Assembly: GCF_000334915.1 (NCBI RefSeq)
Contig: NZ_AMSF01000015.1
Span: 248,001 to 312,000 of the forward strand
Direction: 5' to 3'
From: Dyella ginsengisoli LA-4
GTDB lineage: Bacteria > Pseudomonadota > Gammaproteobacteria > Xanthomonadales > Rhodanobacteraceae
Length of the DNA stretch: 64,000 nucleotides
Numbering within the stretch: the stretch's first letter is position 1; every line of letters begins with the position of its first letter. The notes under the pieces are model-generated. The model saw only the letters and a list, made by a program, of their open reading frames with translations, was not told the origin of the DNA and ran no database searches. Made by a program: the position numbers and the translations under genes. Shown piece after piece: positions 22,265 through 31,723 of this stretch.

Positions 22265-22379
22265 GCGGTCCGATCCGAGGCTGCCGGCCCACGTTAGTGC
22301 ATCGCCCAGCCCGGCGGCGAGGGGATGCGCCCAGCCTCCCGCCACCCCGCGGCCGCCGGCGGTATCCGCGGCCAAGCGA

Positions 22380-24254
22380 TTAGATCTCCACCTGCGCCCC
22401 GAGCTCGATCAGCCGGTTGCCGGGGATGCGGAAGAACGCCGTGGCCGGCATCGCGTTGCGTGCGAGCAGCACGAACAGCTTTTCCCGCCAAAGCGCCATG
22501 CCAGGTCGCCGACTGCCGGCCACGATGCTCTCGCGCGAGACGAAGAACGTGGTGTCCATCATGTCGAAGTGGATGCCACTGCGGGCGCATTCGGCCAGCC
22601 GCACCGGCACGTCCGGGTCCTCGGCGAAACCGAAGCGCAGGCGCAGCCGGGCGAAGCCGCCTTCCAGCGGCGTCCACTCGATGCGCTGATCCTCGTCGGC
22701 CACCGGCTCATCCAGCGTCTCCACCGTCAGCATCACGTTGCGCTCGTGCAGCACCTTGTTGTGCTTGAGGTTGTGCAGCAGCGCGTGCGGCACGGCATTG
22801 CCGTTGCCGGTGAGGAACACCGCCGTACCGGCAACGCGCACCGGCGGATGCTCGCTCATGTTCACGATGAACGGCGCCAGCGCCAGGCCACCCTGCTGGA
22901 TCTCGCGCACCACCAGCTCGCGGCCGCGGCGCCAGGTGGTCATCAGCAGGAACACCACCAGCCCCAGCGCCAGCGGGAACCAGCCGCCGGACTCGATCTT
23001 GATGATGTTGGCACTGAAGAAGCCCAGGTCCACCACCAGCAGACCGGCGCCGGTGGCGATCACCGCCGCCCAGCTCCAGCGCCACTGGATGCGCGCCACG
23101 GTGAGCGCCAGCAGCGTGGTGATCACCATCGTGCCGGTCACCGCGATGCCATAGGCCGAGCCCAGGTTGTCCGAGGAGCGGAAGCCGACGACCGCCAGCA
23201 CGATCAGCACCAGCAGCGCGCGGTTGATCCACGGCACGTAGACCTGGCCGGACATCTCCTGCGAGGTGTGCACCACCTGCATGCGCGGCACGTAACCGAG
23301 CTGCATCGCCTCGCGGGTCATCGAGAACGCGCCGGAAATCACCGCCTGCGAGGCGATCACCGTGGCCGCCGTGGCCAGTCCGATCATCGGGTACAGCAGT
23401 GCCCGCGGCACCAGGTGATAGAACGGGTTGGCCACCGTGGCCGGGTCCATCAGCACCAGCGCGCCCTGGCCGAAATAGTTCAGCAGCAGCGCCGGCAGCA
23501 CGAAGCTGAACCAGGCCAGCCGGATCGGCCCCCTGCCGAAATGCCCCATGTCCGCATACAGCGCCTCGGTACCGGTGACCGCCAGCACCACCGCGCCCAG
23601 GGCGAAGAACGCCTCGGCATGGTTGTGGGTGAAGAACTCGATGGCGTAGGTCGGCAACAGGGCGTACAGCACCGCCGGGTGCCGCGCGATGCCGAGCACC
23701 CCCAGCGCGGCGATGCAAACGAACCACACCGCGCAGACCGGCCCGAACACCGCGCCGATGCGCGCCGTGCCGTGCTTCTGCAGCCACGCCAGCTCGACGA
23801 TCACGCCTACCGTCACCGGCACCACGTAGCGCTCCAGCGCCGGTGTGGCGACCTTCAGGCCCTCCACCGCCGACAGCACCGAGATCGCCGGGGTGATCAC
23901 GCCGTCGCCGTAGAACAGTGCGGCGCCGAACAGGCCCAGCAGCACTACGCCCCAGCGCAGCTGCGGACGGTCCCGCGTGCAGCGCTGGGCCAGCGCCATC
24001 AGCGCCATGATGCCGCCCTCGCCCTTGTTGTCGGCGCGCATGATGAACAGCAGGTACTTCACCGACACCACGATGATCAACGCCCAGAACACCAGGCTCA
24101 GGGCGCCGAGCACGTTGTCGTGCGAGGCCGGCACGCCATGCGGGCCGAACACCTCCTTGAGCGTGTACAGCGGGCTGGTGCCGATGTCACCGTAAACCAC
24201 ACCCACGGCGCCCAGGGCCAGCGCGGCCATGCGCCGAGACGAAACAGCTTGCAT
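22380..24254 (-). CDS. kup: Low-affinity potassium transporter Kup
   Basis: Kup (TrkD) imports potassium, probably by symport with protons. The 624-residue protein has about 12 membrane segments in the N-terminal 450 residues, starting with [25 protein letters not shown], the family signature, and containing [54 protein letters not shown] and FGQGALVL. A soluble C-terminal domain follows. GGGAG lies 10 bases before ATG 24254. It is upstream of the KdpD/KdpE-like pair on the same strand with 115 bases between, so the system may regulate it. It is divergent from the MOSC gene. Confidence 0.96.
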   Translation of the reverse strand: MQAVSSRRMAALALGAVGVVYGDIGTSPLYTLKEVFGPHGVPASHDNVLGALSLVFWALIIVVSVKYLLFIMRADNKGEGGIMALMALAQRCTRDRPQLRWGVVLLGLFGAALFYGDGVITPAISVLSAVEGLKVATPALERYVVPVTVGVIVELAWLQKHGTARIGAVFGPVCAVWFVCIAALGVLGIARHPAVLYALLPTYAIEFFTHNHAEAFFALGAVVLAVTGTEALYADMGHFGRGPIRLAWFSFVLPALLLNYFGQGALVLMDPATVANPFYHLVPRALLYPMIGLATAATVIASQAVISGAFSMTREAMQLGYVPRMQVVHTSQEMSGQVYVPWINRALLVLIVLAVVGFRSSDNLGSAYGIAVTGTMVITTLLALTVARIQWRWSWAAVIATGAGLLVVDLGFFSANIIKIESGGWFPLALGLVVFLLMTTWRRGRELVVREIQQGGLALAPFIVNMSEHPPVRVAGTAVFLTGNGNAVPHALLHNLKHNKVLHERNVMLTVETLDEPVADEDQRIEWTPLEGGFARLRLRFGFAEDPDVPVRLAECARSGIHFDMMDTTFFVSRESIVAGSRRPGMALWREKLFVLLARNAMPATAFFRIPGNRLIELGAQVEI

Positions 24255-24463
24255 TGCGAAAACTCCCGGAGGCAGCCGGACCGGCACCCCAAAGCCACGA
24301 CGACGCCACCCGGCATCGCCTTGCGTGGCGCACCGCGTATTGTCGTCAGGCAGGCATAACGGGGGGATAGCGGATTCGGCCGTCGGCATAAAATCCGCGT
24401 AAAAATTGCCGCATTGCGGCATCCTGACGTGTCATGCCAGACCCTTTTGCCGGAGGCGACCCC

Positions 24464-25150
24464 ATGCAGCTGAAAACCGTGAGCGTTGCCCTTCCCCGCG
24501 ACGTACCCCACGGTGACCGCACGGTTTCCACAGGCATCTTCAAGACGGCGGTAAACGGCCCGGTACGTGTGCTGACCGAACAACTGGAAGGCGATGGCCA
24601 GGCCGACCGGGTGCACCATGGCGGCCCCGACAAAGCCGTGTACGCGTATTCGCTCGACCACTACGCGTGGTGGCGGCAACAGCTGGGGCGCGACGACCTC
24701 GTGCCGGGACATTTCGGCGAGAACCTCACCATCGCCGGGCTCGACGAAAACGAGCTTTGCCTCGGCGACCAGCTCGCCATCGGCTCGGCCCGGTTCGTGG
24801 TGACCCAGCCGCGCGTCCCCTGCTTCAAGCTCGGCCTGCGATTCGGGGACGCGGACATGCCGAAGCGCTTCGCCGACTCGCTGCGTTGCGGGGCGTACCT
24901 GCGCGTGCTGGAGCCAGGCAGCATCGAGGCCGGCGACCGGGTACAGCGGGTGGCCCGCGGTCACGACCGGATTGCCATCGGCCCGGTGTTCCACGCCTAC
25001 CTCCATCCGAACGAACCAGCCGCGCAGGCGCTGCTGGCCCGCGCGCTGACCGTGCCGGAGCTGTCCGCCGAGTGGCATAGCTCGATTGAACGGCGGCTGG
25101 CGCGTCGCCATGCCGACGGCCTGTCCCCCGGCAACGGAGAAGCACCGTGA
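24464..25150 (+). CDS. MOSC domain protein, YiiM-like
   Basis: A 228-residue protein related to YiiM, a molybdenum-cofactor-binding enzyme implicated in detoxifying N-hydroxylated bases. The MOSC domain spans roughly residues 15-165: KTAVNGPVRVLTEQLEGDGQADRVHHGGPDKAVYAYS, then GHFGENLTIAGLDENELCLGDQLAIG and VTQPRVPCFKLGLRFGDADMP with the family's conserved Cys. A helical 3-alpha domain follows. The start at ATG 24464 has GGAGG eight bases upstream; an ATG 10 codons earlier has none. It overlaps the next gene by four bases and is the first of three tightly spaced genes. Confidence 0.92.
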   Translation: MQLKTVSVALPRDVPHGDRTVSTGIFKTAVNGPVRVLTEQLEGDGQADRVHHGGPDKAVYAYSLDHYAWWRQQLGRDDLVPGHFGENLTIAGLDENELCLGDQLAIGSARFVVTQPRVPCFKLGLRFGDADMPKRFADSLRCGAYLRVLEPGSIEAGDRVQRVARGHDRIAIGPVFHAYLHPNEPAAQALLARALTVPELSAEWHSSIERRLARRHADGLSPGNGEAP

Positions 25151-25449
25151 GCATCCATGTGATCGCGCGCCTGACCGCCCGCCCCGAACACCGCGACGAT
25201 GTCGCCCGCGCCCTCGGCCCGCTGGTCGCCGGCAGCCGCGCCGAGCCGGGCAACCGGCGGTACGACCTGTTCGCCGCCGCCGACGGCTCGCCGGTGTTCC
25301 ACATCGTGGAGGCCTACGACGACGAAGCCGCCCTGCAGGCGCACCGCGACAGCGCGCACTACCGCAGCTACCGCGCGACCGTGGTGGACTGGCTGGCGGC
25401 GCCGCCCGAGGTCCACGTGCTCGAGCCGCTCGACGTGGCCGGCGCATGA
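25147..25449 (+). CDS. ABM-family monooxygenase-like protein
   Basis: A 100-residue protein with the dimeric alpha+beta barrel of antibiotic-biosynthesis monooxygenases (YgiN-type): IHVIARLTARPEHRDDVARALGPLVAGSR, EPGNRRYDLF, FHIVEAYDDEAALQAHRDSAHYRSY. Family members act on quinones or aromatic substrates, but many have unknown roles. The GTG start overlaps the stop of the MOSC gene and its own stop overlaps the start of the VOC gene, so the three are translationally coupled. The likely shared theme is detoxification of reactive small molecules, which is an inference. Confidence 0.88.
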   Translation: MSIHVIARLTARPEHRDDVARALGPLVAGSRAEPGNRRYDLFAAADGSPVFHIVEAYDDEAALQAHRDSAHYRSYRATVVDWLAAPPEVHVLEPLDVAGA

Positions 25450-25865
25450 GCGATAGCACCTCCGCGCGGCCGGCCCTGCGCGGCACCCACCATGTCGCGC
25501 TGATCGGCTCGGACTACGCACGCTCGAAGCGCTTCTACACCGACCTGCTCGGCTGCACCGTGCTGGACGAGCACTACCGCGACGCACGCGACAGCTGGAA
25601 GCTGGACCTGGCCCTGCCCGACGGCACCCGGCTGGAGCTGTTTTCCTTCCCCGACCCGCCGTCGCGGCCGAGCCGGCCCGAGGCCTGCGGCCTGCGCCAC
25701 CTGGCCTTCGCGGTGGACGACGTGGCGGCCTGGCAGGCGTACCTCGCGGCGGCCGGGGTCGCCACCGAGGCGATCCGCGTGGACGAGTACACCGGTCGTC
25801 GCTTCCTGTTCTTCGCCGACCCGGACGGCCTGCCGCTGGAGCTGTACGAGACCGGCGGCGCCTGA
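25446..25865 (+). CDS. gloA2: VOC (glyoxalase-like) family protein
   Basis: A 139-residue metal-dependent VOC protein similar to the GloA2/YaeR branch of glyoxalase I-like proteins: GTHHVALIGSDYARSKRFYTDLLGC, DGTRLELFSFPDPP, GLRHLAFAVDDVAAW and RFLFFADPDGLPLELYE. His and Glu metal-ligand positions are present in the expected places (HHVAL, LELF, LRHLAF, LELYE). The substrate is not established. It is the last gene of the MOSC-ABM-VOC unit and is followed by a terminator hairpin shared with htpG. Confidence 0.88.
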   Translation: MSDSTSARPALRGTHHVALIGSDYARSKRFYTDLLGCTVLDEHYRDARDSWKLDLALPDGTRLELFSFPDPPSRPSRPEACGLRHLAFAVDDVAAWQAYLAAAGVATEAIRVDEYTGRRFLFFADPDGLPLELYETGGA

Positions 25866-25881
25866 GGAACCGGCCAAAAGA

Positions 25882-25903
25882 AAGCCCGCCATCCGGCGGG
25901 CTT
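25882..25903. terminator. Bidirectional terminator between the VOC gene and htpG
   Basis: A perfect nine-base-pair stem (25882-25890 with 25895-25903, loop ATCC) has an A-rich left flank and a pyrimidine-rich right flank (CCCGTTT). It lies between convergent genes and can terminate both. Confidence 0.85.
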
Positions 25904-25927
25904 CCCGTTTCGGCGCGAAGCGCCCGA

Positions 25928-27796
25928 TCAGCCGAGCAGCACGCGGTTCATGCGCTGCACGAAGGCGGCCGGATCCGGCAACTGGGCACCGGCGGCGATC
26001 TCGGCCTGCTCCAGCAGCAGCAGGGCCAGGTCCTTCGCCCTGCCCTCGTCACCCTCGGCCTCGACGCGCTGCACCAGCGCGTGCGCCGGGTTCACCTCCA
26101 GCGTCGGCTTGGCATCCGGCAGCTCGTGGCCGGCCTCGCGCAGCAGGCGCGCCAGGTGCGGCGCCATCTCGTAGTCGGACAGCGCCAGGCAGGACGGGCT
26201 GTCGGTGAGGCGCGCGGAGACCTTCACCTCGCCCACGCGGTCGCCGAGCAGATCCTTCAGCTTCTTCAGCAGCGGCTCGGCCGCCCTGGTGGCTTCTTCC
26301 TGCTTCTGCTTGTCCGCCTCATCCAGCGGCAGCTCGCCCTTGGCCACGTTCTTGAGCTTCTTGCCGGCGTACTCGGGGAGGCTGCCGACCATCCACTCGT
26401 CGATGCGGTCGGACATCAGCAGCACCTCGATGTCCTTGGCCCGGAACGCCTCCAGCTGCGGGCTGCCCGCGGCGGCGGCGTAGCCGTCGGCGGTGATGTA
26501 CCAGATGGTGTCCTGGCCCACCGCCATGCGGCCGACGTATTCGTCCAGCGACACCGTCTGCGCGCTGCCCTCGCCCTTGGTGCTGGCGAAGCGCAGCAGC
26601 TTGGCGATGCGCTCGCGGTTGGCGCCATCCTCGGCGATGCCTTCCTTCAGCGTGTTGCCGAAGGCCTTGTAGAAGGTGGCGAACTTTTCCGGCTCGTCCC
26701 GGGCCAGCTTCTCGATCAGGTCGAGCACACGCTTCACGCAGGCCGACTTGATCCGCTCCAGGTTGCGGTTCTGCTGCAGGATCTCGCGGCTGACGTTCAG
26801 TGGCAGGTCGTCGGCATCCACCACTCCCCGCACGAAACGCAGGTAGTTCGGCAGCAGCTCCTCGGCGGCGTCCATGATGAAGACGCGCTTGATGTAGAGC
26901 TTCAGACCCTTGCGCTCGTCGCGCCCGCCCATCATCAGGTCGAACGGCGGCTGCGACGGCAGGTACAGCAGGGTGGTGAAGCTCTGGCTGCCCTCGACGC
27001 GGTTGTGCGACCAGGCGAGCGGATCGTTGAAGTCGTGGCCCAGCGACTTGTAGAAGCCGATGTAGTCCTCGTCGGAAATCTCGCTCTTGGGCTTGGTCCA
27101 CAGCGCGGAGGCCGCGTTGGTGCTCTCGAACTCGTCGGTGGGCTTGCCGTCCTTCTCCACCGGCATGCGGATCGGGAAGGCGACGTGGTCGGAGTACTTG
27201 CGGATCAGCGACTTCAGCTGCCAGCCCTTGAGGAACTCGTCCTCGTCGGCCTTCAGGTGCAGCGTCACCGCGGTACCGCGCTCCGCAAGCTCGACCGGCT
27301 CGAGCGAATACTCGCCCTTGCCGTCGCTTTCCCACTTCACGCCCTCGCCCGCAGGCGCGTCGGCGCGGCGGGTCACCACGGTGACCTTGTCGGCCACCAC
27401 GAAGGCGGAATAGAAGCCCACGCCGAACTGGCCGATCAGGCGCGCGTCGGCCTTCTGCTCGCCGCTCATCGCCTCGAGGAAGCGCCTGGTGCCGGAGCTG
27501 GCGATGGTGCCGATGTTGGCGACCACCTCGTCGCGGGTCATACCGATGCCGTTGTCGCGCACGGTGACGGTGCGCGCCGCCTCGTCCCAGCTCACGTCGA
27601 TGTGCAGTTCGCCGTCGCCGGCCAGCAGCTCAGGCTTGGCGATCGACTCGAAGCGCAGCTTGTCGCAGGCATCGGAGGCGTTGGAGATCAGCTCGCGCAG
27701 GAAGATCTCCTTGTGCGAGTAGAGCGAGTGGGTCACCAGGTGCAGGACCTGGGCGACTTCGGCTTCGAACTTGCGGGTTTCGGCAGGTGCGTTCAT
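25928..27796 (-). CDS. htpG: Molecular chaperone HtpG (bacterial Hsp90)
   Basis: HtpG is the cytosolic ATP-dependent Hsp90 chaperone. The 622 residues match the family. The GHKL ATP-binding domain has HSLYSHKEIFLRELISNASDACDKLRF, VRDNGIGMTRDEVV, GTIASSGTRRFLE and GQFGVGFYSAFVVADKV. The middle domain contains WSHNRVEGSQSFTTLLYLPS and NYLRFVRGVVDADDLPLNVSREILQQNR. The start at ATG 27796 (MNAPAETRKFEAEV) is the family's usual N-terminus, although the same frame stays open about 1 kb further back through the htpX region by GC-rich chance. Confidence 0.98.
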   Translation of the reverse strand: MNAPAETRKFEAEVAQVLHLVTHSLYSHKEIFLRELISNASDACDKLRFESIAKPELLAGDGELHIDVSWDEAARTVTVRDNGIGMTRDEVVANIGTIASSGTRRFLEAMSGEQKADARLIGQFGVGFYSAFVVADKVTVVTRRADAPAGEGVKWESDGKGEYSLEPVELAERGTAVTLHLKADEDEFLKGWQLKSLIRKYSDHVAFPIRMPVEKDGKPTDEFESTNAASALWTKPKSEISDEDYIGFYKSLGHDFNDPLAWSHNRVEGSQSFTTLLYLPSQPPFDLMMGGRDERKGLKLYIKRVFIMDAAEELLPNYLRFVRGVVDADDLPLNVSREILQQNRNLERIKSACVKRVLDLIEKLARDEPEKFATFYKAFGNTLKEGIAEDGANRERIAKLLRFASTKGEGSAQTVSLDEYVGRMAVGQDTIWYITADGYAAAAGSPQLEAFRAKDIEVLLMSDRIDEWMVGSLPEYAGKKLKNVAKGELPLDEADKQKQEEATRAAEPLLKKLKDLLGDRVGEVKVSARLTDSPSCLALSDYEMAPHLARLLREAGHELPDAKPTLEVNPAHALVQRVEAEGDEGRAKDLALLLLEQAEIAAGAQLPDPAAFVQRMNRVLLG

Positions 27797-27888
27797 GCGT
27801 GGAATTTCCGTGTGTTGCGGTTGCTGGAAGAAAAAAGCCCGGGGCCGGTTCGCCAGCGAGGGCGGATCGCCGGACCGGCTCCGGCCAC

Positions 27889-28788
27889 TCAGCGGGCGGT
27901 TGCGTTCTGCAGCGCGGCGATACGCTCGTTCAGCGGCGGGTGGCTCATGAACAGGCGCTGCAGACCGGCCGCCAGCGGGCCGGAGATGCCGAAGGCGGCA
28001 ATGGTCTTCGGCAAAGTGTTCTCGCCGTGATTGACTTGCAGCCGCTGCAGCGCGGAGATCATCGCACCGCGGCCGGCCAGGTTGGCCCCCGCGGCGTCGG
28101 CGCGGTATTCGCGCCAGCGCGAGAACGCCGCCACGATCATCGAGGCGAACAGGCCGAACACCACCTGCAGCACCATCACCGAGACGAAATAGCCGATCCC
28201 GCCACCGCTGTCGCGGCTGTCGCGCCCGCCCGACAGCCAGCTGTCGACCACCCGGCCGACGATGCGCGAGGCGACGATCACCAGCGTATTGAGCACGCCC
28301 TGGATCAGGGTCAGGGTGACCATGTCGCCGTTGGCGACGTGGCCGATCTCGTGGCCGAGCACGGCGCGGACCTGGTCGCGGTCCATCTGCTGCAGCAGAC
28401 CGCTGCTCACCGCCACCAGTGCGTGGTTGCGGCTGGCGCCGGTGGCGAAGGCGTTCATCTCCGGGGCGTCGTAGATCGCCACCTCGGGCATGCCGATACC
28501 GGCCCGCTGGGCATGCTGGCGGACGGTGTCGACCAGCCAGCGCTCGGTATCGTTGGCCGGCTGCTCGATCACCCGGGCGCCGGTGGACATCTTCGCCATC
28601 CACTTGGACATCAGCAGCGAGATGAAGGCGCCACCCATGCCGAACACGGCGGCGAAAACCAGCAGCCCGGTCATTCCGCCGTAGCCGCGGGCGGCCGCCC
28701 ACTGGTCGACCCCCAGCAGATGGCAGACGATGCTGAGCAGGAACAGGACGGCGATGTTGGTGGCGAGGAAAAGGGCGATGCGACGCAT
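27889..28788 (-). CDS. htpX: Protease HtpX
   Basis: HtpX is an inner-membrane zinc protease that degrades damaged membrane proteins. The 299 residues include two N-terminal membrane segments ([38 protein letters not shown]), the metal motif HEIGH (His146, Glu147, His150), two further membrane segments and Glu227 ([13 protein letters not shown]), the third zinc ligand. The C-terminus has [16 protein letters not shown], typical of the family. The start at ATG 28788 follows AGAGAGACAGCC; an upstream start 12 codons earlier is less likely. It lies 92 bases upstream of htpG on the same strand, so both may respond to envelope or heat stress. Confidence 0.97.
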   Translation of the reverse strand: MRRIALFLATNIAVLFLLSIVCHLLGVDQWAAARGYGGMTGLLVFAAVFGMGGAFISLLMSKWMAKMSTGARVIEQPANDTERWLVDTVRQHAQRAGIGMPEVAIYDAPEMNAFATGASRNHALVAVSSGLLQQMDRDQVRAVLGHEIGHVANGDMVTLTLIQGVLNTLVIVASRIVGRVVDSWLSGGRDSRDSGGGIGYFVSVMVLQVVFGLFASMIVAAFSRWREYRADAAGANLAGRGAMISALQRLQVNHGENTLPKTIAAFGISGPLAAGLQRLFMSHPPLNERIAALQNATAR

Positions 28789-28901
28789 GGCTGTCTCTCT
28801 GGCAGTCATGAAAAGGTTGGGCACGCGACCGGAGCCGCCTTCCGCTATTCGGGGCGAAACCGGCTGGTTTCAAGGCGAGCGACCCCGCTTAGAATGCCTC
28901 G

Positions 28902-29768
28902 ATGACCTACCGCGGACGCTTCGCCCCCTCGCCCACCGGACCACTGCATTTCGGGTCGCTGGTGGCCGCGGTCGGCAGTTGGCTGTGCGCCCGCCAGGCC
29001 GGCGGCCAGTGGCTGGTGCGGATGGAGGACATCGACCCCCCGCGCGAGGTTCCCGGTGCGGCCCGCGACATCCTGGCCACCCTGCCCGCCTTCGGCCTGG
29101 TGGCTGACGGCCCGGTGCTGTACCAGTCGGCTCGCCGGGCCGCCTATGACGCGGCCTTCGAGAAGCTGCGCGCGGAGGGGCACGTGTTCCCCTGCTGGTG
29201 CAGCCGGACGGACCTCGCCGCCCGGGGCGGGCTCCATCGGGACGGCCTCTGCGTGGCTCCGCCCTCCGACGACCGGCCGCCGGCCTGGCGCCTGCGCGCC
29301 CCGGACGAGGACATCGCATTCACTGACGGCCTGCAGGGGACGCAGCGGCAGAACTTGCGCGAGACCGCCGGCGATTTCGTGATCCGGCGCGTGGAGGGCT
29401 ATTACGCCTACCAGTTGGCTTGCGTGGTGGACGACGCTTTCCAGGGCATCACCGAGGTCGTGCGCGGCACCGACCTGCTCGACTCCACGCCGCGGCAGAT
29501 CTACCTGCAACGCCTGCTCGGCCTGCCCACGCCGGCCTACCTTCACCTGCCGCTGGCCCGCGATGCGCAGGGCCGCAAGCTTTCCAAGTCCGCCGGTGCC
29601 GGCGCACTCGACCCGGCCGAGCCGATGCCCGCGTTGCGCCGTGCCCTGGCCTTCCTCGGATTGCCGCACGACCAACCGGCCGCCACCCCGGCCGAACTGC
29701 TCGCTGCAACATCAGGATGTTTCAATCGAAACGACTTGGCGCGTCGCAGCAGCCATCCGGACGGCTGA
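28902..29768 (+). CDS. gluQ: Glutamyl-Q tRNA(Asp) synthetase
   Basis: GluQRS attaches glutamate to the queuosine base at the wobble position of tRNA-Asp. The 288-residue protein is a truncated GluRS catalytic domain without an anticodon-binding domain: RFAPSPTGPLHFGSLVAAVGSW has the HIGH-like segment (LHFG), VRMEDIDPPREVPGA the conserved glutamate pocket, CWCSR zinc-type cysteines, ACVVDDAFQGITEVVRGTDLLDSTPRQIYLQRLLG and the KMSKS-like GRKLSKSAGAGA. The length and domain loss distinguish it from gltX. It is divergent from htpX. Confidence 0.95.
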   Translation: MTYRGRFAPSPTGPLHFGSLVAAVGSWLCARQAGGQWLVRMEDIDPPREVPGAARDILATLPAFGLVADGPVLYQSARRAAYDAAFEKLRAEGHVFPCWCSRTDLAARGGLHRDGLCVAPPSDDRPPAWRLRAPDEDIAFTDGLQGTQRQNLRETAGDFVIRRVEGYYAYQLACVVDDAFQGITEVVRGTDLLDSTPRQIYLQRLLGLPTPAYLHLPLARDAQGRKLSKSAGAGALDPAEPMPALRRALAFLGLPHDQPAATPAELLAATSGCFNRNDLARRSSHPDG

Positions 29769-29839
29769 ACCGTTATAAAGAACAGATGCCCGCATCGCGG
29801 TCCCGGCCCCCAGCCACCCTCGCAAGGAGATCCAAGCAC

Positions 29840-30580
29840 ATGACCCAACGCACTGCGCTCGTCACCGGCGGCACCGGCGGCATCGGCACCGCCATCATCC
29901 GTTACCTCGCTGGACAGGGGCATCGGGTGGCCTCGAACTTCCGGGATGCGGAAAAAGGCGAGCGCTGGCGAAAGGCCATGGCCGACGAGGGCATCGACGT
30001 GCTGATGGTGCCTGGTGACGTGTCCGAGCCCGGCTCGTGTGTGGACATGATCAAGACCATCGAGGACAAGCTCGGCCCGGTCGACATCCTCGTCAACAAC
30101 GCCGGCATCACCCGCGACTCCACCTTCCACAAGATGAGTTACCAGCAGTGGATCGACGTGGTGAACACCAACCTCAACGCGTGCTTCAACGTCACCCGAC
30201 CGGTGATCGAGGGCATGCGCGCGCGCAAGTGGGGCCGCATCGTGCAGATCAGCTCGATCAACGGCCAGAAGGGCCAGTACGGCCAGGCCAACTACGCCGC
30301 CGCCAAGGCCGGCATGCACGGCTTCACCATTTCGCTGGCGCAGGAAAACGCCAAGTTCGGGATTACCGTCAATACCGTCTCGCCCGGCTACGTGGGCACC
30401 GACATGGTCATGGCCGTGCCTGAGGAAGTACGCGAGAAGATCGTGGCGCAGATCCCGGTCGGACGCCTCGGCAAGCCCGAGGAGATCGCCCACGCGGTAG
30501 CCTTCTTCACCACCGACCAGGCCAGCTGGATCACCGGCGCCAACCTGGCGATCAACGGCGGCCACTACATGGGCTGGTGA
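29840..30580 (+). CDS. phbB: Acetoacetyl-CoA reductase (SDR family)
   Basis: This enzyme reduces acetoacetyl-CoA to 3-hydroxybutyryl-CoA with NADPH in polyhydroxybutyrate synthesis. The 246-residue protein is an SDR with TGGTGGIG near the N-terminus, NNAGITRDSTFHKMSYQQWIDVVNTNL, catalytic Ser/Tyr/Lys in ISSINGQKGQYGQANYAAAKAG, and TVSPGYVGTDMV. The sequence GGHYMGW at the end is typical of PhbB. AAGGAGA lies 10 bases before ATG 29840. No thiolase or PHB synthase is nearby, so the product could also feed other pathways. Confidence 0.93.
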   Translation: MTQRTALVTGGTGGIGTAIIRYLAGQGHRVASNFRDAEKGERWRKAMADEGIDVLMVPGDVSEPGSCVDMIKTIEDKLGPVDILVNNAGITRDSTFHKMSYQQWIDVVNTNLNACFNVTRPVIEGMRARKWGRIVQISSINGQKGQYGQANYAAAKAGMHGFTISLAQENAKFGITVNTVSPGYVGTDMVMAVPEEVREKIVAQIPVGRLGKPEEIAHAVAFFTTDQASWITGANLAINGGHYMGW

Positions 30581-30590
30581 TCGGGAGTGA

Positions 30591-30757
30591 GGAGTGAGTG
30601 GGGAGGAGTGAGAGGTGAGAGAAGAGCAAAAGCACAAACGTGCGCTGCGCCAGCCTCGCCTGTGATTGCCAACCATCCGCCGGGTGAGGAACGGTCCAGA
30701 AGTCAGGACGCACCGCACCCTGCCTTCTCTCACCTCTCACTCCTCTTCACTCACTCC
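30591..30757. repeat. 34-bp inverted repeat of GAGTGAG type between convergent genes
   Basis: Left arm 30591-30624 (begins GGAGTGAGTGG, ends GAGAGAAG) and right arm 30724-30757 are complementary at 32 of 34 positions, separated by a 99-base loop. Each arm contains degenerate tandem GAGTGAG/GAGGTGAG units that extend a little outside the arms. It lies between phbB and tcdA, which converge. It could be a terminator, a REP/MITE-like element or a remnant; it is not a simple tRNA or known riboswitch. Confidence 0.8.
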
Positions 30758-30764
30758 TGTTCTT

Positions 30765-31562
30765 TCACTCCTCGCCCTTCAGCAGTTTCTCCATCACCTT
30801 ACCCACCGCCGCAAAGGCGAACGCCCCCGTCACGTGGGTCGCCGCGCCCAGGCCGCCACCGCAGGCCAGGTTCAAGGTGTCGCCGCCCGGCGGCCGGGTT
30901 CCGCAGACCGTGCCGTCCGGCTGCGGGTACTGCACGTTCTGCAGCGAATAGACCGCCGAGATGCCGAAGTAGCGATCGGGGTTGCGCGGAAAGCCGAAAT
31001 CCTGGCGGAGCTTCTTCCGGATCAGGCTGAACATCGCGTCGTGCTCCGTGCGCGACAGGTCGCGCACGCGGATCTGGGTGGGGTCGGTGCGACCGCCGGC
31101 CGAGCCGACGGTGACCATCGGCAGCTTGCGCCGACGGCACCAGGCAATCGCTTCCAGCTTCACCCGGAACGCATCGCAGGCATCGAGTACCACGTCGTAG
31201 CCGCGATCGAGCAGGTCATCCAGGGTTGACGGCGTGAGGAAGCGCTCGATCGCCTCCAGCCGCAGCGCCGGATTGATCGCATGGAGCCGACTGGCCATCA
31301 CGCCGACCTTGGGACGACCGTACTCCCCGTCCAGCGCGTGCAACTGGCGATTGGTATTGGAGACGCAGACCTCGTCGGCATCGATCAGGGTCAACCGCCC
31401 CACCGCGCTGCGGGCCAGCGCCTCGGCCGCCCAGGAGCCGACGCCGCCGATGCCGACCACGGCTACATGCTTGCCGGCCAGCCGCGACAGGCTGCCCACC
31501 CCGTACAGGCGTTCGACACCTGCGAACCGCTCGCGCAACGCCGTTTCGGCCGCGCTGCTCAT
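30765..31562 (-). CDS. tcdA: tRNA threonylcarbamoyladenosine dehydratase TcdA
   Basis: TcdA (CsdL) cyclises t6A37 in tRNA to ct6A using ATP. The 265-residue protein has the E1-like adenylation fold: VAVVGIGGVGSWAAEALARSAVGRLTLIDADEVCVSNTNRQLHAL, CDAFRVKLEAIAWCRRRKLPMVTVGSAGGRTDPTQIRVRDLSRTEHDAMFSLIRKKLR, and the C-terminal GTRPPGGDTLNLACGGGLGAATHVTGAFAFAAVG. The start at ATG 31562 (MSSAAETALRERFAG) matches family length; longer frames run into the upstream intergenic region. It converges on phbB across the inverted repeat. Confidence 0.95.
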   Translation of the reverse strand: MSSAAETALRERFAGVERLYGVGSLSRLAGKHVAVVGIGGVGSWAAEALARSAVGRLTLIDADEVCVSNTNRQLHALDGEYGRPKVGVMASRLHAINPALRLEAIERFLTPSTLDDLLDRGYDVVLDACDAFRVKLEAIAWCRRRKLPMVTVGSAGGRTDPTQIRVRDLSRTEHDAMFSLIRKKLRQDFGFPRNPDRYFGISAVYSLQNVQYPQPDGTVCGTRPPGGDTLNLACGGGLGAATHVTGAFAFAAVGKVMEKLLKGEE

Positions 31563-31723
31563 TGCGCGACACCTGCCCGGACCGGGCCGTGGAAAGACCG
31601 CATGCAAGACAACTCCGACAGGACAACCGGTGCATTGTAGCGGCGACAGGCCGCAACGCTGATGGCAGGCGCGTCCGCCTCGGCTATGCTCCCCGCACCC
31701 CAAACCGACAGGAATCCGGACAC

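Noticed and set aside
22263..24359. Long plus-strand frame opposite kup
   Set aside because: It is antisense to kup, His/Gln/Arg-rich and without motifs.
25928..28873. htpG as a 981-residue fusion extending into htpX
   Set aside because: The N-terminal extension is an alternate frame of the htpX gene; HtpG starts at 27796 with its standard N-terminus.
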